A stretch of 38,721 nt of DNA from Fumia sp045645505 (GTDB taxonomy: Bacteria; Bacillota; Clostridia; Oscillospirales; Ruminococcaceae): NCBI GenBank assembly GCA_045645505.1, contig JAZRIW010000007.1, positions 1-38,721 on the forward strand, written 5' to 3'. Shown here piece after piece: positions 7,121 through 14,084 of this stretch. The notes below the pieces were generated by a model that saw nothing but the letters and a program-made list of their open reading frames with translations, did no database searches and had not been told where the DNA came from. A program made the translations under genes and the position numbers. Every line of letters starts with the position of its first letter. Position 1 is the stretch's first letter.

Positions 7121-8468
7121 TATATTCATAAGTTTTTCCGGTTTTATAATAATTTTCCATTTCATTTTCAGGGACCATTCCTCCGCCTGTTAACCAGGCA
7201 ATATGGTTAGCATTTTTCATATTTTCCTTGGAAATATCCATATTTTTTAAATAAGATAAAAAATTATCGTCTGTTGAGAAAAGGGTTATACCATAAACAC
7301 CGGCCAAAGCACTTGGCTCAAGTTTTAAATTTTCACTATCCGAAATCTGGGCAAGCATACGATACATACGACTGTCCTCAAGCGAATAACAACCACTTAT
7401 AAAAGGAGTCATAAGTTTTCCTACAAAACCTGAAGCACGTCCTACTGCCAGACCGTCGGCCGCAGTTTTATTATCAATTCCCAAATCCTGAACACTTATA
7501 TTGTTGTGAAGTCCGGTTGCCATACCGAGCATCATACAGGCAGAGTGTGTGGGTTCTGCGAAAAAACAATGAACGTTATCACCGAAGATAAGCTTGAGAC
7601 CAAAGGCGGCACCACCGGGACCGCCACCTACACCGCAAGGAAGATAAACAAAAAGGGGATGCTCTTTATTAACTTCAATGCCATTTTCTTTTAGTTGATT
7701 TTTTAAACGAAGTCCTGCAACGGAGTAACCTAAGAAAAGTGTTTTTGAGTTTTCATCATCTATAAAGTGACAATATTTGTCATTTTCTGCTTCTTTTCTT
7801 CCCTGCTTCACAGCGACACTGTAATCGGAATCATATTCTTTTACAGTGACTCCTATGCTGCGAAGTAAATCTTTTTTCCACGCTTTTGCGTCAGAAGACA
7901 TATGAACAGTAACTTTAAAACCGAGTTTGGCACTGATAATACCGATTGACAGACCAAGGTTTCCGGTTGAACCTACTGCAATGGAATAATCGGAAAAAAC
8001 AGATTTCATTTTTTCAGAGTTAAATATTTTGTATGGAGTATCTTTTGTTATCAGCTTTTTTTCAAGTGCAATTTTTTCAGCAATATAAAGCACTTCGTAA
8101 ATGCCACCTCTTGCTTTGATTGAACCTGAAATAGGAAGGTTATTGTCAAGTTTAGCCCATAATTTACCGGGGATACAAATGCCTTTTTCTTTTTCAAGAA
8201 CTTTTTTCATTGAAGGAAGTTCTTTTATGGGGGATTCTAAAATTCCGTCAGTGACAGAGGTTTCAGGAAAAGCAACTTTAAAAAAGTCTGCAAAACGCTT
8301 GAGCCTGTCACTTGCATCGATTACATCTTCCAATGAGAGTTTACACGCTGAAATAGCTTTATTAAAATCAAGTTTATTTTCATTAATCCATGTTGTTTCC
8401 TTTAAATCGAAAATGTCTTTTACAACAGGATGTTTTTCTTTTAGTTTTAAAATAACTTCTTCTGTCAT
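7101..8468 (-). CDS. dsdA: D-serine ammonia-lyase (D-serine dehydratase)
   Basis: A 455-residue fold-type II PLP enzyme that deaminates D-serine to pyruvate and ammonia. The PLP lysine is Lys118 in SGSIKARGG, Asn170 lies in VGSTGNLG, and the phosphate-binding glycine loop is CGVGGGPGG at 278-286. Length matches DsdA rather than the shorter threonine dehydratases. The ATG follows AAGGAGG. It is the second gene after gtrA on the minus strand (18 bases apart) and probably shares its promoter. It could provide carbon and nitrogen or remove D-serine. No DsdC-type regulator or DsdX transporter is next to it. The last codons form half of the shared terminator. Confidence 0.93.
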   Translation of the reverse strand: MTEEVILKLKEKHPVVKDIFDLKETTWINENKLDFNKAISACKLSLEDVIDASDRLKRFADFFKVAFPETSVTDGILESPIKELPSMKKVLEKEKGICIPGKLWAKLDNNLPISGSIKARGGIYEVLYIAEKIALEKKLITKDTPYKIFNSEKMKSVFSDYSIAVGSTGNLGLSIGIISAKLGFKVTVHMSSDAKAWKKDLLRSIGVTVKEYDSDYSVAVKQGRKEAENDKYCHFIDDENSKTLFLGYSVAGLRLKNQLKENGIEVNKEHPLFVYLPCGVGGGPGGAAFGLKLIFGDNVHCFFAEPTHSACMMLGMATGLHNNISVQDLGIDNKTAADGLAVGRASGFVGKLMTPFISGCYSLEDSRMYRMLAQISDSENLKLEPSALAGVYGITLFSTDDNFLSYLKNMDISKENMKNANHIAWLTGGGMVPENEMENYYKTGKTYEYIKASRK

Positions 8469-8486
8469 TATTTATAATCCTCCTTG

Positions 8487-8864
8487 TTATTTATAAATAA
8501 ACAGTTTGCGAATTAAAAAGTTCCAGATAAAAACAAGAGCAGTAGCAATAATTTTTGATACCATTGAAGGGAAATTTAATAATGAAATACAAACCCACAT
8601 TATAATAAGGTTTAAAATTAGCCCTATTACGCTGGCAGAGTATATTTCAAGGAGTTCTTTAAAAAGTCCTGCTTTGCTTTTTGAAAAGATTAAAAGACGT
8701 CCCAATATCCAGTTTGCAAAAGTTGAAATTATGAAAGCGACAGTAGTTGCTAATGTGTAGTGAATTTCAAAAATACTGTTTAAAAAATAGAATAAAACCC
8801 ATTCAACTAAGGTGGCACCTGCTCCTACTATTAAATACAGAAAAAGAGACTTCAGTTTTTTCAT
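8487..8864 (-). CDS. GtrA-like family membrane protein
   Basis: A 125-residue protein with four predicted membrane helices (about 8-28, 36-56, 70-92, 98-118) and the GtrA pattern of an N-terminal FLYLIVGAGATLVEW helix with Asn and Gly in helix two (NWILGRLLIF). Family members flip or assist lipid-linked sugars in cell-surface polysaccharide modification. GAGGAAAAATAA precedes the ATG. It heads a two-gene unit with dsdA under a good promoter. A functional link between the two is not evident. Confidence 0.85.
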   Translation of the reverse strand: MKKLKSLFLYLIVGAGATLVEWVLFYFLNSIFEIHYTLATTVAFIISTFANWILGRLLIFSKSKAGLFKELLEIYSASVIGLILNLIIMWVCISLLNFPSMVSKIIATALVFIWNFLIRKLFIYK

Positions 8865-8898
8865 TTATTTTTCCTCACGATATTTTTTGTTAGTTTCT

Positions 8899-8927
8899 AT
8901 TATAACAATAAACAAACTTCTTTTCAA
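8899..8927 (-). promoter_or_regulatory. Promoter of gtrA-dsdA
   Basis: Minus strand TTGAAA (complement of 8922-8927), 17-base spacer, TATAAT (complement of 8899-8904). Confidence 0.8.
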
Positions 8928-8999
8928 GCATGGTAAGGTTCAAGGTGGAGTTTAACTGAATTTGCAGGCCTTTTATATACAGAAAATTCGACCTTTTTC

Positions 9000-9028
9000 T
9001 TTACATATTGTTTATTTTATATTATAAT
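9000..9028 (+). promoter_or_regulatory. Promoter of the plsC-like gene
   Basis: TTTACA (9000-9005), 17-base spacer, TATAAT (9023-9028), about 28 bases before the start codon. Confidence 0.75.
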
Positions 9029-9056
9029 AATGTAAATAAATGATATGGGAGTTTTT

Positions 9057-10259
9057 ATGGTGAAGAAGAAAAGTAAAAAAAGGTGGATTAAGTTTCGCCA
9101 TAAACTTATAAGATACATAGCTCTGCCTGCGTTTCATATATATATGAAAATAAGATATGGTGTTAAAATTGATAAGGTTTCAGAAAAAAGACAGTATTTT
9201 ATTATTTCAAATCATCAGACTGCATATGATCAGTTTTTCTTAGATGTTGCTTTTAAGGGCAGCATATATTATCTTGCAAGTGAGGATCTTTTTTCATCAG
9301 GTTTTGTTTCAAAAATTATCAAATATCTTGTGGCACCTATTCCGATAAAAAAGTCAGTTACAGATGTAAGGGCCGTTATGAATACTATAAGGGTTGCAAG
9401 AGAAGGTGGAACAATTGCGGTGTTCCCTGAGGGTAATCGTACTTTCGGTGGAGAAACGGGATATGTTAAAGAGGCTATATCAGGACTTGCAAAGAGTCTT
9501 AAGCTTCCTATCGCGGTTTTTCGCATTGAGGGTGGATATGGCGTTCATCCACGTTGGAGTGATGTTATAAGACGTGGTAAAATGCATTGTTATCTTAAAG
9601 AGGTTATTGAGCCTCAGGATTATCTTACTCTTTCCGATGAAGAACTTTATGCTTTAATTTGCGATAAGCTTTATCATAATGAGGGAAAAAAAGATGGTTT
9701 ATATTTTCATAAAAAATCAGCTGAATATCTTGAAAGGGCTATCTATTACTGCCCTGAATGTGGGATTTCGGAGTGGTATAGTCATAACGATACGACAACT
9801 TGTAAAAAATGTGGAATGAAGGTTAAGTATCTCCCTTCAAAAGAACTTGAGGGCGAAAATTTTCCTTACAGATTTGTAACTGAATGGTATGACGCACAAT
9901 GTAAGTTTATGAATTCTTTGGATTTGGCTGCGTATAATAATGGAGTGTGTTCTGATACAGCAAATTTTTATGAGGTTATACCTTATAAGGAAAAATGTCT
10001 TGTGAGCAGAGATGCTGAATTTTCGCTTTTTGGTGACCGATACGAAATAAAAGGTGAGAGTTTTTCAAAAACTTTGTTTTTCAAAGATATTTCAGCAGTA
10101 AGTGTACTTGGTAAAAATAAATTGAATATTTATGAGGGCACAAAAATTTATCAGATAAAGAGCCATAAGCGTTTTTGTGCGGTTAAGTATATGAATTTTT
10201 ATTATCGTTTTGTAAATATCAGAAAGGGTGATGAAAATGGAAAATTTTTGGGATTGTAG
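9057..10259 (+). CDS. PlsC-like lysophospholipid acyltransferase with C-terminal zinc ribbon
   Basis: A 400-residue protein from ATG 9057, which follows GGGAG at 5 bases. An in-frame ATG at 9045 overlaps that site. The acyltransferase domain (about 30-200) has the NHQTAYD block (His53, four residues, Asp58) and the FPEGNR block at 123-128, the two signatures of 1-acylglycerol-3-phosphate acyltransferases, which add the second acyl chain in phosphatidic acid synthesis at the membrane. Ordinary PlsC proteins end near here. This one continues with a four-cysteine zinc ribbon (Cys232, Cys235, Cys249, Cys252) and a beta-rich, PH/GRAM-like stretch to residue 400. The tail may bind protein or lipid; its role is unknown. 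It overlaps the next gene by 23 bases. Confidence 0.82.
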   Translation: MVKKKSKKRWIKFRHKLIRYIALPAFHIYMKIRYGVKIDKVSEKRQYFIISNHQTAYDQFFLDVAFKGSIYYLASEDLFSSGFVSKIIKYLVAPIPIKKSVTDVRAVMNTIRVAREGGTIAVFPEGNRTFGGETGYVKEAISGLAKSLKLPIAVFRIEGGYGVHPRWSDVIRRGKMHCYLKEVIEPQDYLTLSDEELYALICDKLYHNEGKKDGLYFHKKSAEYLERAIYYCPECGISEWYSHNDTTTCKKCGMKVKYLPSKELEGENFPYRFVTEWYDAQCKFMNSLDLAAYNNGVCSDTANFYEVIPYKEKCLVSRDAEFSLFGDRYEIKGESFSKTLFFKDISAVSVLGKNKLNIYEGTKIYQIKSHKRFCAVKYMNFYYRFVNIRKGDENGKFLGL

Positions 10260-11619
10260 TGTCTGGGGAAGTATAAATCTTATTGCGGTTTTGCTTATAA
10301 GCCTGCTTGCAGCAAATATTATAAAAAGGAAAGTCCCTTTTTTAAAGAACTCTCTTATTCCCACTTCGGTACTGGGCGGGGCAATTTTATTGATTGTTTC
10401 TATTATTTATACTGCTGTTACCGATAAATCTATTTTTGATACTCCTTTTTTTGGAGGAAATGGCTCAACTACACTTGAAGTTATTACTTATCATATGCTG
10501 GCACTTGGATTTATTGCAACAAGCTTTAAACCGGCAAATGAAAAATTTACAAAAGAAAGAAATATTGAAATTTTCAATACCGGTATTACAACTGTATCAA
10601 CTTATATTTTACAAGGTATAATAGGCGTTGTGATTACTGCAGTGGCTGCATTTTTAATTTCGGGAATCCCTGATTATGCGGGAATACTTTTACCCTTTGG
10701 TTATGGACAGGGTACAGGTCAGGCACTTAATTATGGTGGAATTTATGAGGCGGATTACGGATTTATCGGAGGAAAGAGTTTCGGATTGTCGGTGGCGGCG
10801 CTTGGCTTTATAAGTGCCGGTATAGGTGGCGTTATTCATCTTAATCTGAAAAAACATAAAAAATCAGCACAGGAAAATAAAAATTCCGTTGCTATTTCAA
10901 TGGAGAATATCCAAGGGCCCGATGAAATTCCAATGAACGGAAGTATGGATAAACTTTCTGTTCAGGTCGCTTTTGTATTTTTTGCATATATCATTTCTTA
11001 TCTTCTTATGAATTTGGTAGGGAAATTACTTCCCTCTTTAAAATCGGTTGTTTATGGATTCAACTTCCTTTTTGGTGTTTTGATTGCTACTTTGATTTGT
11101 GCAATTGTGAGAAAGTTGCGTGAAGTAAAGCTTGTGAACAGACAGTATATCAATACTTTTTTGATGAATCGAATCAGTGGTTTTTGTTTTGACATTATGA
11201 TAATTGCAGGTGTTGCGGTTATAAGACTTGATACACTTAAGAATTATTGGATTGTGTTGCTTATATTGGGACTTGCAGGAGCAATTTTAACTTATTTGTA
11301 TCTCAGGTTTGTTTCGAAAAAGCTTTTTGAAGCTTATGAAGATGAACAATTTCTGGCGATGTACGGTATGCTTACAGGTACAGCAAGTACGGGAATAATT
11401 TTGTTGCGTGAAAAAGATAATGATTTTAAAACTCCTGCAGCTGATAATTTGGTTTATCAGAATTTACCTGCAATTATTTTTGGATTCCCAATTATGCTTT
11501 TGGCGACATTGGCACCAAAACAGCCGTATCTTACTTTGATAGTTTTAATTCTTTTGTTTGTTTTATTGAATTTGATTTTGTTCAGAAAATATATATTTAA
11601 AAAAGGGGGAAACAAGTAG
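10237..11619 (+). CDS. GltS-type sodium/glutamate symporter family protein
   Basis: A 460-residue integral membrane protein with about 10-12 helices. Start ATG 10237 lies 6 bases after AAAGGGTG and inside the end of the plsC-like gene, so the two are translationally coupled. Two glycine-rich re-entrant-loop motifs typical of the ESS family are visible: GYGQGTGQALN in the first half and GMLTGTASTG in the second, in inverted-repeat halves. A charged cytoplasmic loop lies near 205-245. Bacterial GltS takes up glutamate with sodium. The divergence and extra length compared with the E. coli protein (about 400 residues) leave the substrate open. The stop codon sits in the loop of its terminator. 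Confidence 0.78.
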   Translation: MENFWDCSVWGSINLIAVLLISLLAANIIKRKVPFLKNSLIPTSVLGGAILLIVSIIYTAVTDKSIFDTPFFGGNGSTTLEVITYHMLALGFIATSFKPANEKFTKERNIEIFNTGITTVSTYILQGIIGVVITAVAAFLISGIPDYAGILLPFGYGQGTGQALNYGGIYEADYGFIGGKSFGLSVAALGFISAGIGGVIHLNLKKHKKSAQENKNSVAISMENIQGPDEIPMNGSMDKLSVQVAFVFFAYIISYLLMNLVGKLLPSLKSVVYGFNFLFGVLIATLICAIVRKLREVKLVNRQYINTFLMNRISGFCFDIMIIAGVAVIRLDTLKNYWIVLLILGLAGAILTYLYLRFVSKKLFEAYEDEQFLAMYGMLTGTASTGIILLREKDNDFKTPAADNLVYQNLPAIIFGFPIMLLATLAPKQPYLTLIVLILLFVLLNLILFRKYIFKKGGNK

Positions 11620-11636
11620 AACTTGTTTCCCTTTTT
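11601..11636 (+). terminator. Terminator overlapping the gltS-like stop codon
   Basis: Stem GGGAAACAAGT / ACTTGTTTCCC with flanking A and T runs. The loop contains the TAG/A of the gene end. Confidence 0.88.
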
Positions 11637-11662
11637 AAAAATATAAAAAGATAATTTCACCT

Positions 11663-11679
11663 TTCGACATCATTCGACA
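11663..11679 (-). promoter_or_regulatory. Two tandem Spo0A boxes upstream of spo0A
   Basis: TTCGACA occurs at 11663-11669 and again at 11673-11679. On the minus strand each is TGTCGAA, an exact match to the 0A-box consensus TGNCGAA. The copies are in the same orientation exactly 10 bp apart, the one-turn spacing known for cooperative Spo0A dimers. They lie just after the previous terminator and overlap a possible -35 box. Confidence 0.75.
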
Positions 11680-11703
11680 AGATTTTTTGGCGATTTATAT
11701 AAT
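11674..11703 (+). promoter_or_regulatory. Possible Spo0A-controlled distal promoter of spo0A
   Basis: TCGACA (11674-11679) and TATAAT (11698-11703) are 18 bases apart. The second 0A box covers the -35 element, the layout of Spo0A-controlled promoters where the regulator touches RNA polymerase at -35. Confidence 0.45.
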
Positions 11704-11759
11704 CAAAAAGGTGATATTTTATAAGAAGTTCCAAACTTCAAAATCTTATTCGTTTTCTA

Positions 11760-11788
11760 TTGAAAATCAAGGCGAATAGTGTTAGAAT
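11760..11788 (+). promoter_or_regulatory. Proximal promoter of spo0A
   Basis: TTGAAA (11760-11765), 17-base spacer, TAGAAT (11783-11788). The AGGCGAAT...GAAT bases within it also loosely resemble a sigma-H promoter, which drives spo0A in Bacillus; that reading is weaker. Confidence 0.6.
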
Positions 11789-11822
11789 TACTCGTGTGAT
11801 AAAACGATAGGAGGTTTTTAGA

Positions 11823-12620
11823 TTGGATAAAAGAAAAAAGATTTTAATTGGAGATGAAACATCTGATTTTGGCATTATATATCAAAATAAATTGGAAGAA
11901 AAAGGATATAAAGTTATTCTGACAAAAAGAGACGGAGCAGAGATTTTGAAACTGATCGAAAAAGAACATCCTGATCTAGTAGTTATGAATACTTTGATGA
12001 CAAGTATTGATGCAGTACATGTTTTATCTGCTTTAAAGGACAGGGAAGAACTTCCATTTTTTATAGTTACTTCGGCATTTAATAACAGTATGATTGAAAA
12101 GCAGATTATGGAAAATGAATGTTGTTATTATATGCTTGAACCGTTTGAGACATCTGTGTTGCTTGAGCAGATTGATCACATGTGTGGCGTTTTGGATATG
12201 GATATCAATCGTAATATAGGATTGACTCAGCAACAACATGAGATGAGTATCACAGGAATTATCCATCAAATCGGTGTCCCTGCACATATTAAAGGGTATC
12301 ATTATTTGCGAGAGGCAATTTTGCTTTCCATTCAGGATACTACTATGATGAGCTCAGTTACAAAACAACTTTACCCACGTGTAGCCAAGAAATTCGGCAC
12401 TACAGCTTCAAGAGTAGAAAGAGCAATCAGACATGCGATTGAGGTTGCGTGGGACAGAGGAGACGTGGATATACTTAATTCTTACTTCGGATATACAATT
12501 CAAAATTCCCGCGGTAAGCCCACGAATTCTGAATTTATTGCTATGATTGCAGATAAGATAAGAATGAAGATGCGTTATGAACAGGAAGAAGCAAACGCGT
12601 TATATCGCGTGAGAAGATAA
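11823..12620 (+). CDS. spo0A: Spo0A master sporulation regulator with degenerate receiver domain
   Basis: A 265-residue protein from TTG 11823, 8 bases after TAGGAGG. The C-terminal DNA-binding domain (about 142-250) is almost unchanged from other Spo0A proteins: IGVPAHIKGYHYLREAI, TTASRVERAIRHAIEVAW and KPTNSEFIAMIADK are all present. The N-terminal receiver keeps the acidic pair Asp11-Glu12, Thr83-Ser84 and the overall fold pattern. It has Asn56 at the phosphorylated Asp, Thr60 for the usual Pro, and Glu106 for the invariant Lys before Pro-Phe. Normal phosphorelay activation should therefore be impossible, yet the gene is intact with promoters, 0A boxes and a terminator. It may act constitutively, be controlled by level, or pair with a second copy elsewhere. 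Confidence 0.95.
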   Translation: MDKRKKILIGDETSDFGIIYQNKLEEKGYKVILTKRDGAEILKLIEKEHPDLVVMNTLMTSIDAVHVLSALKDREELPFFIVTSAFNNSMIEKQIMENECCYYMLEPFETSVLLEQIDHMCGVLDMDINRNIGLTQQQHEMSITGIIHQIGVPAHIKGYHYLREAILLSIQDTTMMSSVTKQLYPRVAKKFGTTASRVERAIRHAIEVAWDRGDVDILNSYFGYTIQNSRGKPTNSEFIAMIADKIRMKMRYEQEEANALYRVRR

Positions 12621-12622
12621 TT

Positions 12623-12657
12623 AAAAATCCGCAAACTTTTTTGTTTGCGGATTTTTG
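12623..12657 (+). terminator. Terminator after spo0A
   Basis: Stem AAAATCCGCAAAC / GTTTGCGGATTTT around a T6 loop, followed by T residues. Confidence 0.92.
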
Positions 12658-12686
12658 TTGATTTTAAAAGCTTTCTTCATTATAAT
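12658..12686 (+). promoter_or_regulatory. Promoter of ywlG
   Basis: TTGATT (12658-12663), 17-base spacer, TATAAT (12681-12686), starting at the very end of the spo0A terminator. Confidence 0.75.
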
Positions 12687-12705
12687 ATATAAAGAGGTGA
12701 TTTTT

Positions 12706-13257
12706 GTGCTTGAAAAGATAAAATCAGATACAAGAAAGGCTGTTTGTGAGCTACTCGATAAAGCAAATTTATCTGAAGGGGATATTCTGGTAGTAGGTTG
12801 CAGTTCAAGTGAAATAATAGGAAAAAAGATTGGTACTTGTGGCAGTGATGAAACAGCTCTGGTTGTTTTTGAAGTAATTTCTTCTATTATAAATGAAAGG
12901 AAGTTGTTTTTAGCTGCTCAATGCTGCGAGCATTTGAACAGAACTATTATAATAGAAAGAAAATCATTGGCAGTACATAATCTTACTGAGGTAAATGTTG
13001 TTCCTTTTCCAAATGCCGGAGGTGCATTTGCCACGGTTGCATATAAAAATTTCGAAAATCCCGTTGCAGTTGAAAAAATAAGGGCCTCGGCAGGTATAGA
13101 TATAGGCGGCACACTAATTGGTATGCATTTAAAAGAAGTTGCAGTGCCTGTCAGAGTGAGTATAGATAAAATTGGTGAGGCCCCCATAATTTTAGCGAGA
13201 ACTCGTCCAAAGTTTGTGGGCGGTGAACGAGCACATTATAATGAAGAGCTATTATAA
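12706..13257 (+). CDS. ywlG: UPF0340 / TIGR01440 family protein (YwlG-like)
   Basis: A 183-residue soluble protein from GTG 12706, which follows AAAGAGGTGA. The 17 upstream codons in the same frame lie in the promoter and are rejected. It matches Bacillus YwlG across its length: VVGCSSSEIIG near 27-37, QCCEHLNR near 69-76, AGIDIGGTLIGMHLK near 128-142 and ARTRPKFVGG near 166-175. The paired cysteines in QCCEH with conserved His and Glu look like a possible metal or active site, but no biochemical role is established for the family. It stands alone between the spo0A terminator and the S10 operon promoter. Confidence 0.88.
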   Translation: MLEKIKSDTRKAVCELLDKANLSEGDILVVGCSSSEIIGKKIGTCGSDETALVVFEVISSIINERKLFLAAQCCEHLNRTIIIERKSLAVHNLTEVNVVPFPNAGGAFATVAYKNFENPVAVEKIRASAGIDIGGTLIGMHLKEVAVPVRVSIDKIGEAPIILARTRPKFVGGERAHYNEELL

Positions 13258-13308
13258 TGGAAGAAAAAATTGTTCACAAAAAATTAACAATTTTTTGCGA
13301 AATAACTA

Positions 13309-13337
13309 TTGCAAAAGTGTTATGAATGCGATATAAT
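13309..13337 (+). promoter_or_regulatory. Promoter of the S10-spc-alpha operon
   Basis: TTGCAA (13309-13314), 17-base spacer, TATAAT (13332-13337). Transcription starts near 13344, giving a leader of about 320 bases. Confidence 0.85.
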
Positions 13338-13343
13338 AATCGA

Positions 13344-13661
13344 GCGTGACTGCGACAGATATGCGTTGAAGCGAAAGGTTGCTGCTTATTTGCAGGTAAT
13401 TTTCGCCGAGTATGTCCGATTTTAAACCGGGCGACAAAAGATTGAATACCGAGAAATTGACCGATATGGGGCAGTATGCCTTTTAATCGGGGTTTCTGTG
13501 CAAACTGCGTCTTTTTAAGACTGCAAGTGCGAGGTGATTTTGTGCGGCTACCCGGAAAAACCACGTGTTTTTTCGGTTTTTTTGATGCTGATTCGCGAAA
13601 CACCCGGAAACGTGTTCGACTATTGTCTTGTCCCCGCAAAATTACAAGGAGGCGATGACAA
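13344..13661 (+). ncRNA. Structured leader of the ribosomal operon with terminator-like hairpin
   Basis: No gene is seen in this 318-base untranslated leader. It contains a terminator-like hairpin at 13552-13576: nine pairs from CCGGAAAAA and TTTTTTCGG around a CCACGTG loop, followed by seven T. Downstream CCGGAAACGTG (13604-13614) can pair with bases in and after the loop (CACG and TTTTCGG), which would disrupt the terminator. This is the layout of an attenuator. Ribosomal protein leaders, often sensed by L4 in this operon, are known in other bacteria. The sensing ligand here is inferred. Confidence 0.55.
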
Positions 13662-13973
13662 GTGGCAGTCAAAGAAAAATTGAGAATCAAACTGAAGAGT
13701 TATGATCACAATCTCGTGGATGCTTCCGCAGCTAAAATTGTGGAAACAGCAAAGCAAACAGGAGCTAGAGTTGCAGGTCCTATCCCGTTGCCCACACAGA
13801 AAGAAGTCGTAACAATTCTTCGCGCTGTACACAAATATAAAGACAGCCGTGAGCAGTTTGAAATGAGGACTCACAAAAGACTCATTGACGTTTTAAGACC
13901 GTCTGCAAAGACTGTTGAAGCGTTACAGGGTCTTGAGCTCCCCGCAGGCGTAGAAATCGAAATCAACATGTAA
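13662..13973 (+). CDS. rpsJ: Small ribosomal subunit protein S10
   Basis: First gene of the cluster, 103 residues, GTG start after AAGGAGG. The sequence has the S10 core (KLRIKLKSYDHNLVDASAAKIVE and the PIPLPT...HKRLID...PSAKTVEAL blocks). S10 sits in the 30S head and, as NusE, also joins transcription antitermination complexes. Usual length is about 102. The following 111 bases before rplC hold several hairpins. Confidence 0.98.
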   Translation: MAVKEKLRIKLKSYDHNLVDASAAKIVETAKQTGARVAGPIPLPTQKEVVTILRAVHKYKDSREQFEMRTHKRLIDVLRPSAKTVEALQGLELPAGVEIEINM

Positions 13974-14084
13974 TTCGACATGAATTTTAAAGTTCATGAA
14001 AACGCCTTGCTTTTCCGAAGAGTTTGCTTTTCGGAAGGTCACGTTGGTGTAAGACCAACCAATAGCCTATAAGGAGGAAAAAAG
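13974..14084 (+). promoter_or_regulatory. Structured rpsJ-rplC spacer
   Basis: Three hairpins in 111 bases: ATGAA/TTCAT near 13980-13997, TTTTCCGAA (14011-14019) / TTCGGAAGG (14030-14038), and GTTGGT (14043-14048) / ACCAAC (14054-14059). No T-run follows, so this looks like an RNA-processing or translational control region rather than a terminator. Confidence 0.4.

Noticed and set aside
7101..8468. Threonine dehydratase or diaminopropionate ammonia-lyase identity for the PLP enzyme
   Set aside because: Length, long N-terminal domain, SGSIKARGG with Lys118 and the CGVGGGPGG loop fit D-serine dehydratase better.
11823..12620. spo0A as a pseudogene
   Set aside because: The frame is full length, the DNA-binding domain is conserved, and promoters, ribosome binding site and terminator are intact; only specific receiver residues differ.
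13975..13981. Further 0A-box matches (TTCGACA after rpsJ, TGTCGAA at the ktrB start)
   Set aside because: They are single copies in an operon interior or at a start codon, without tandem spacing or a matching promoter, and are expected by chance.
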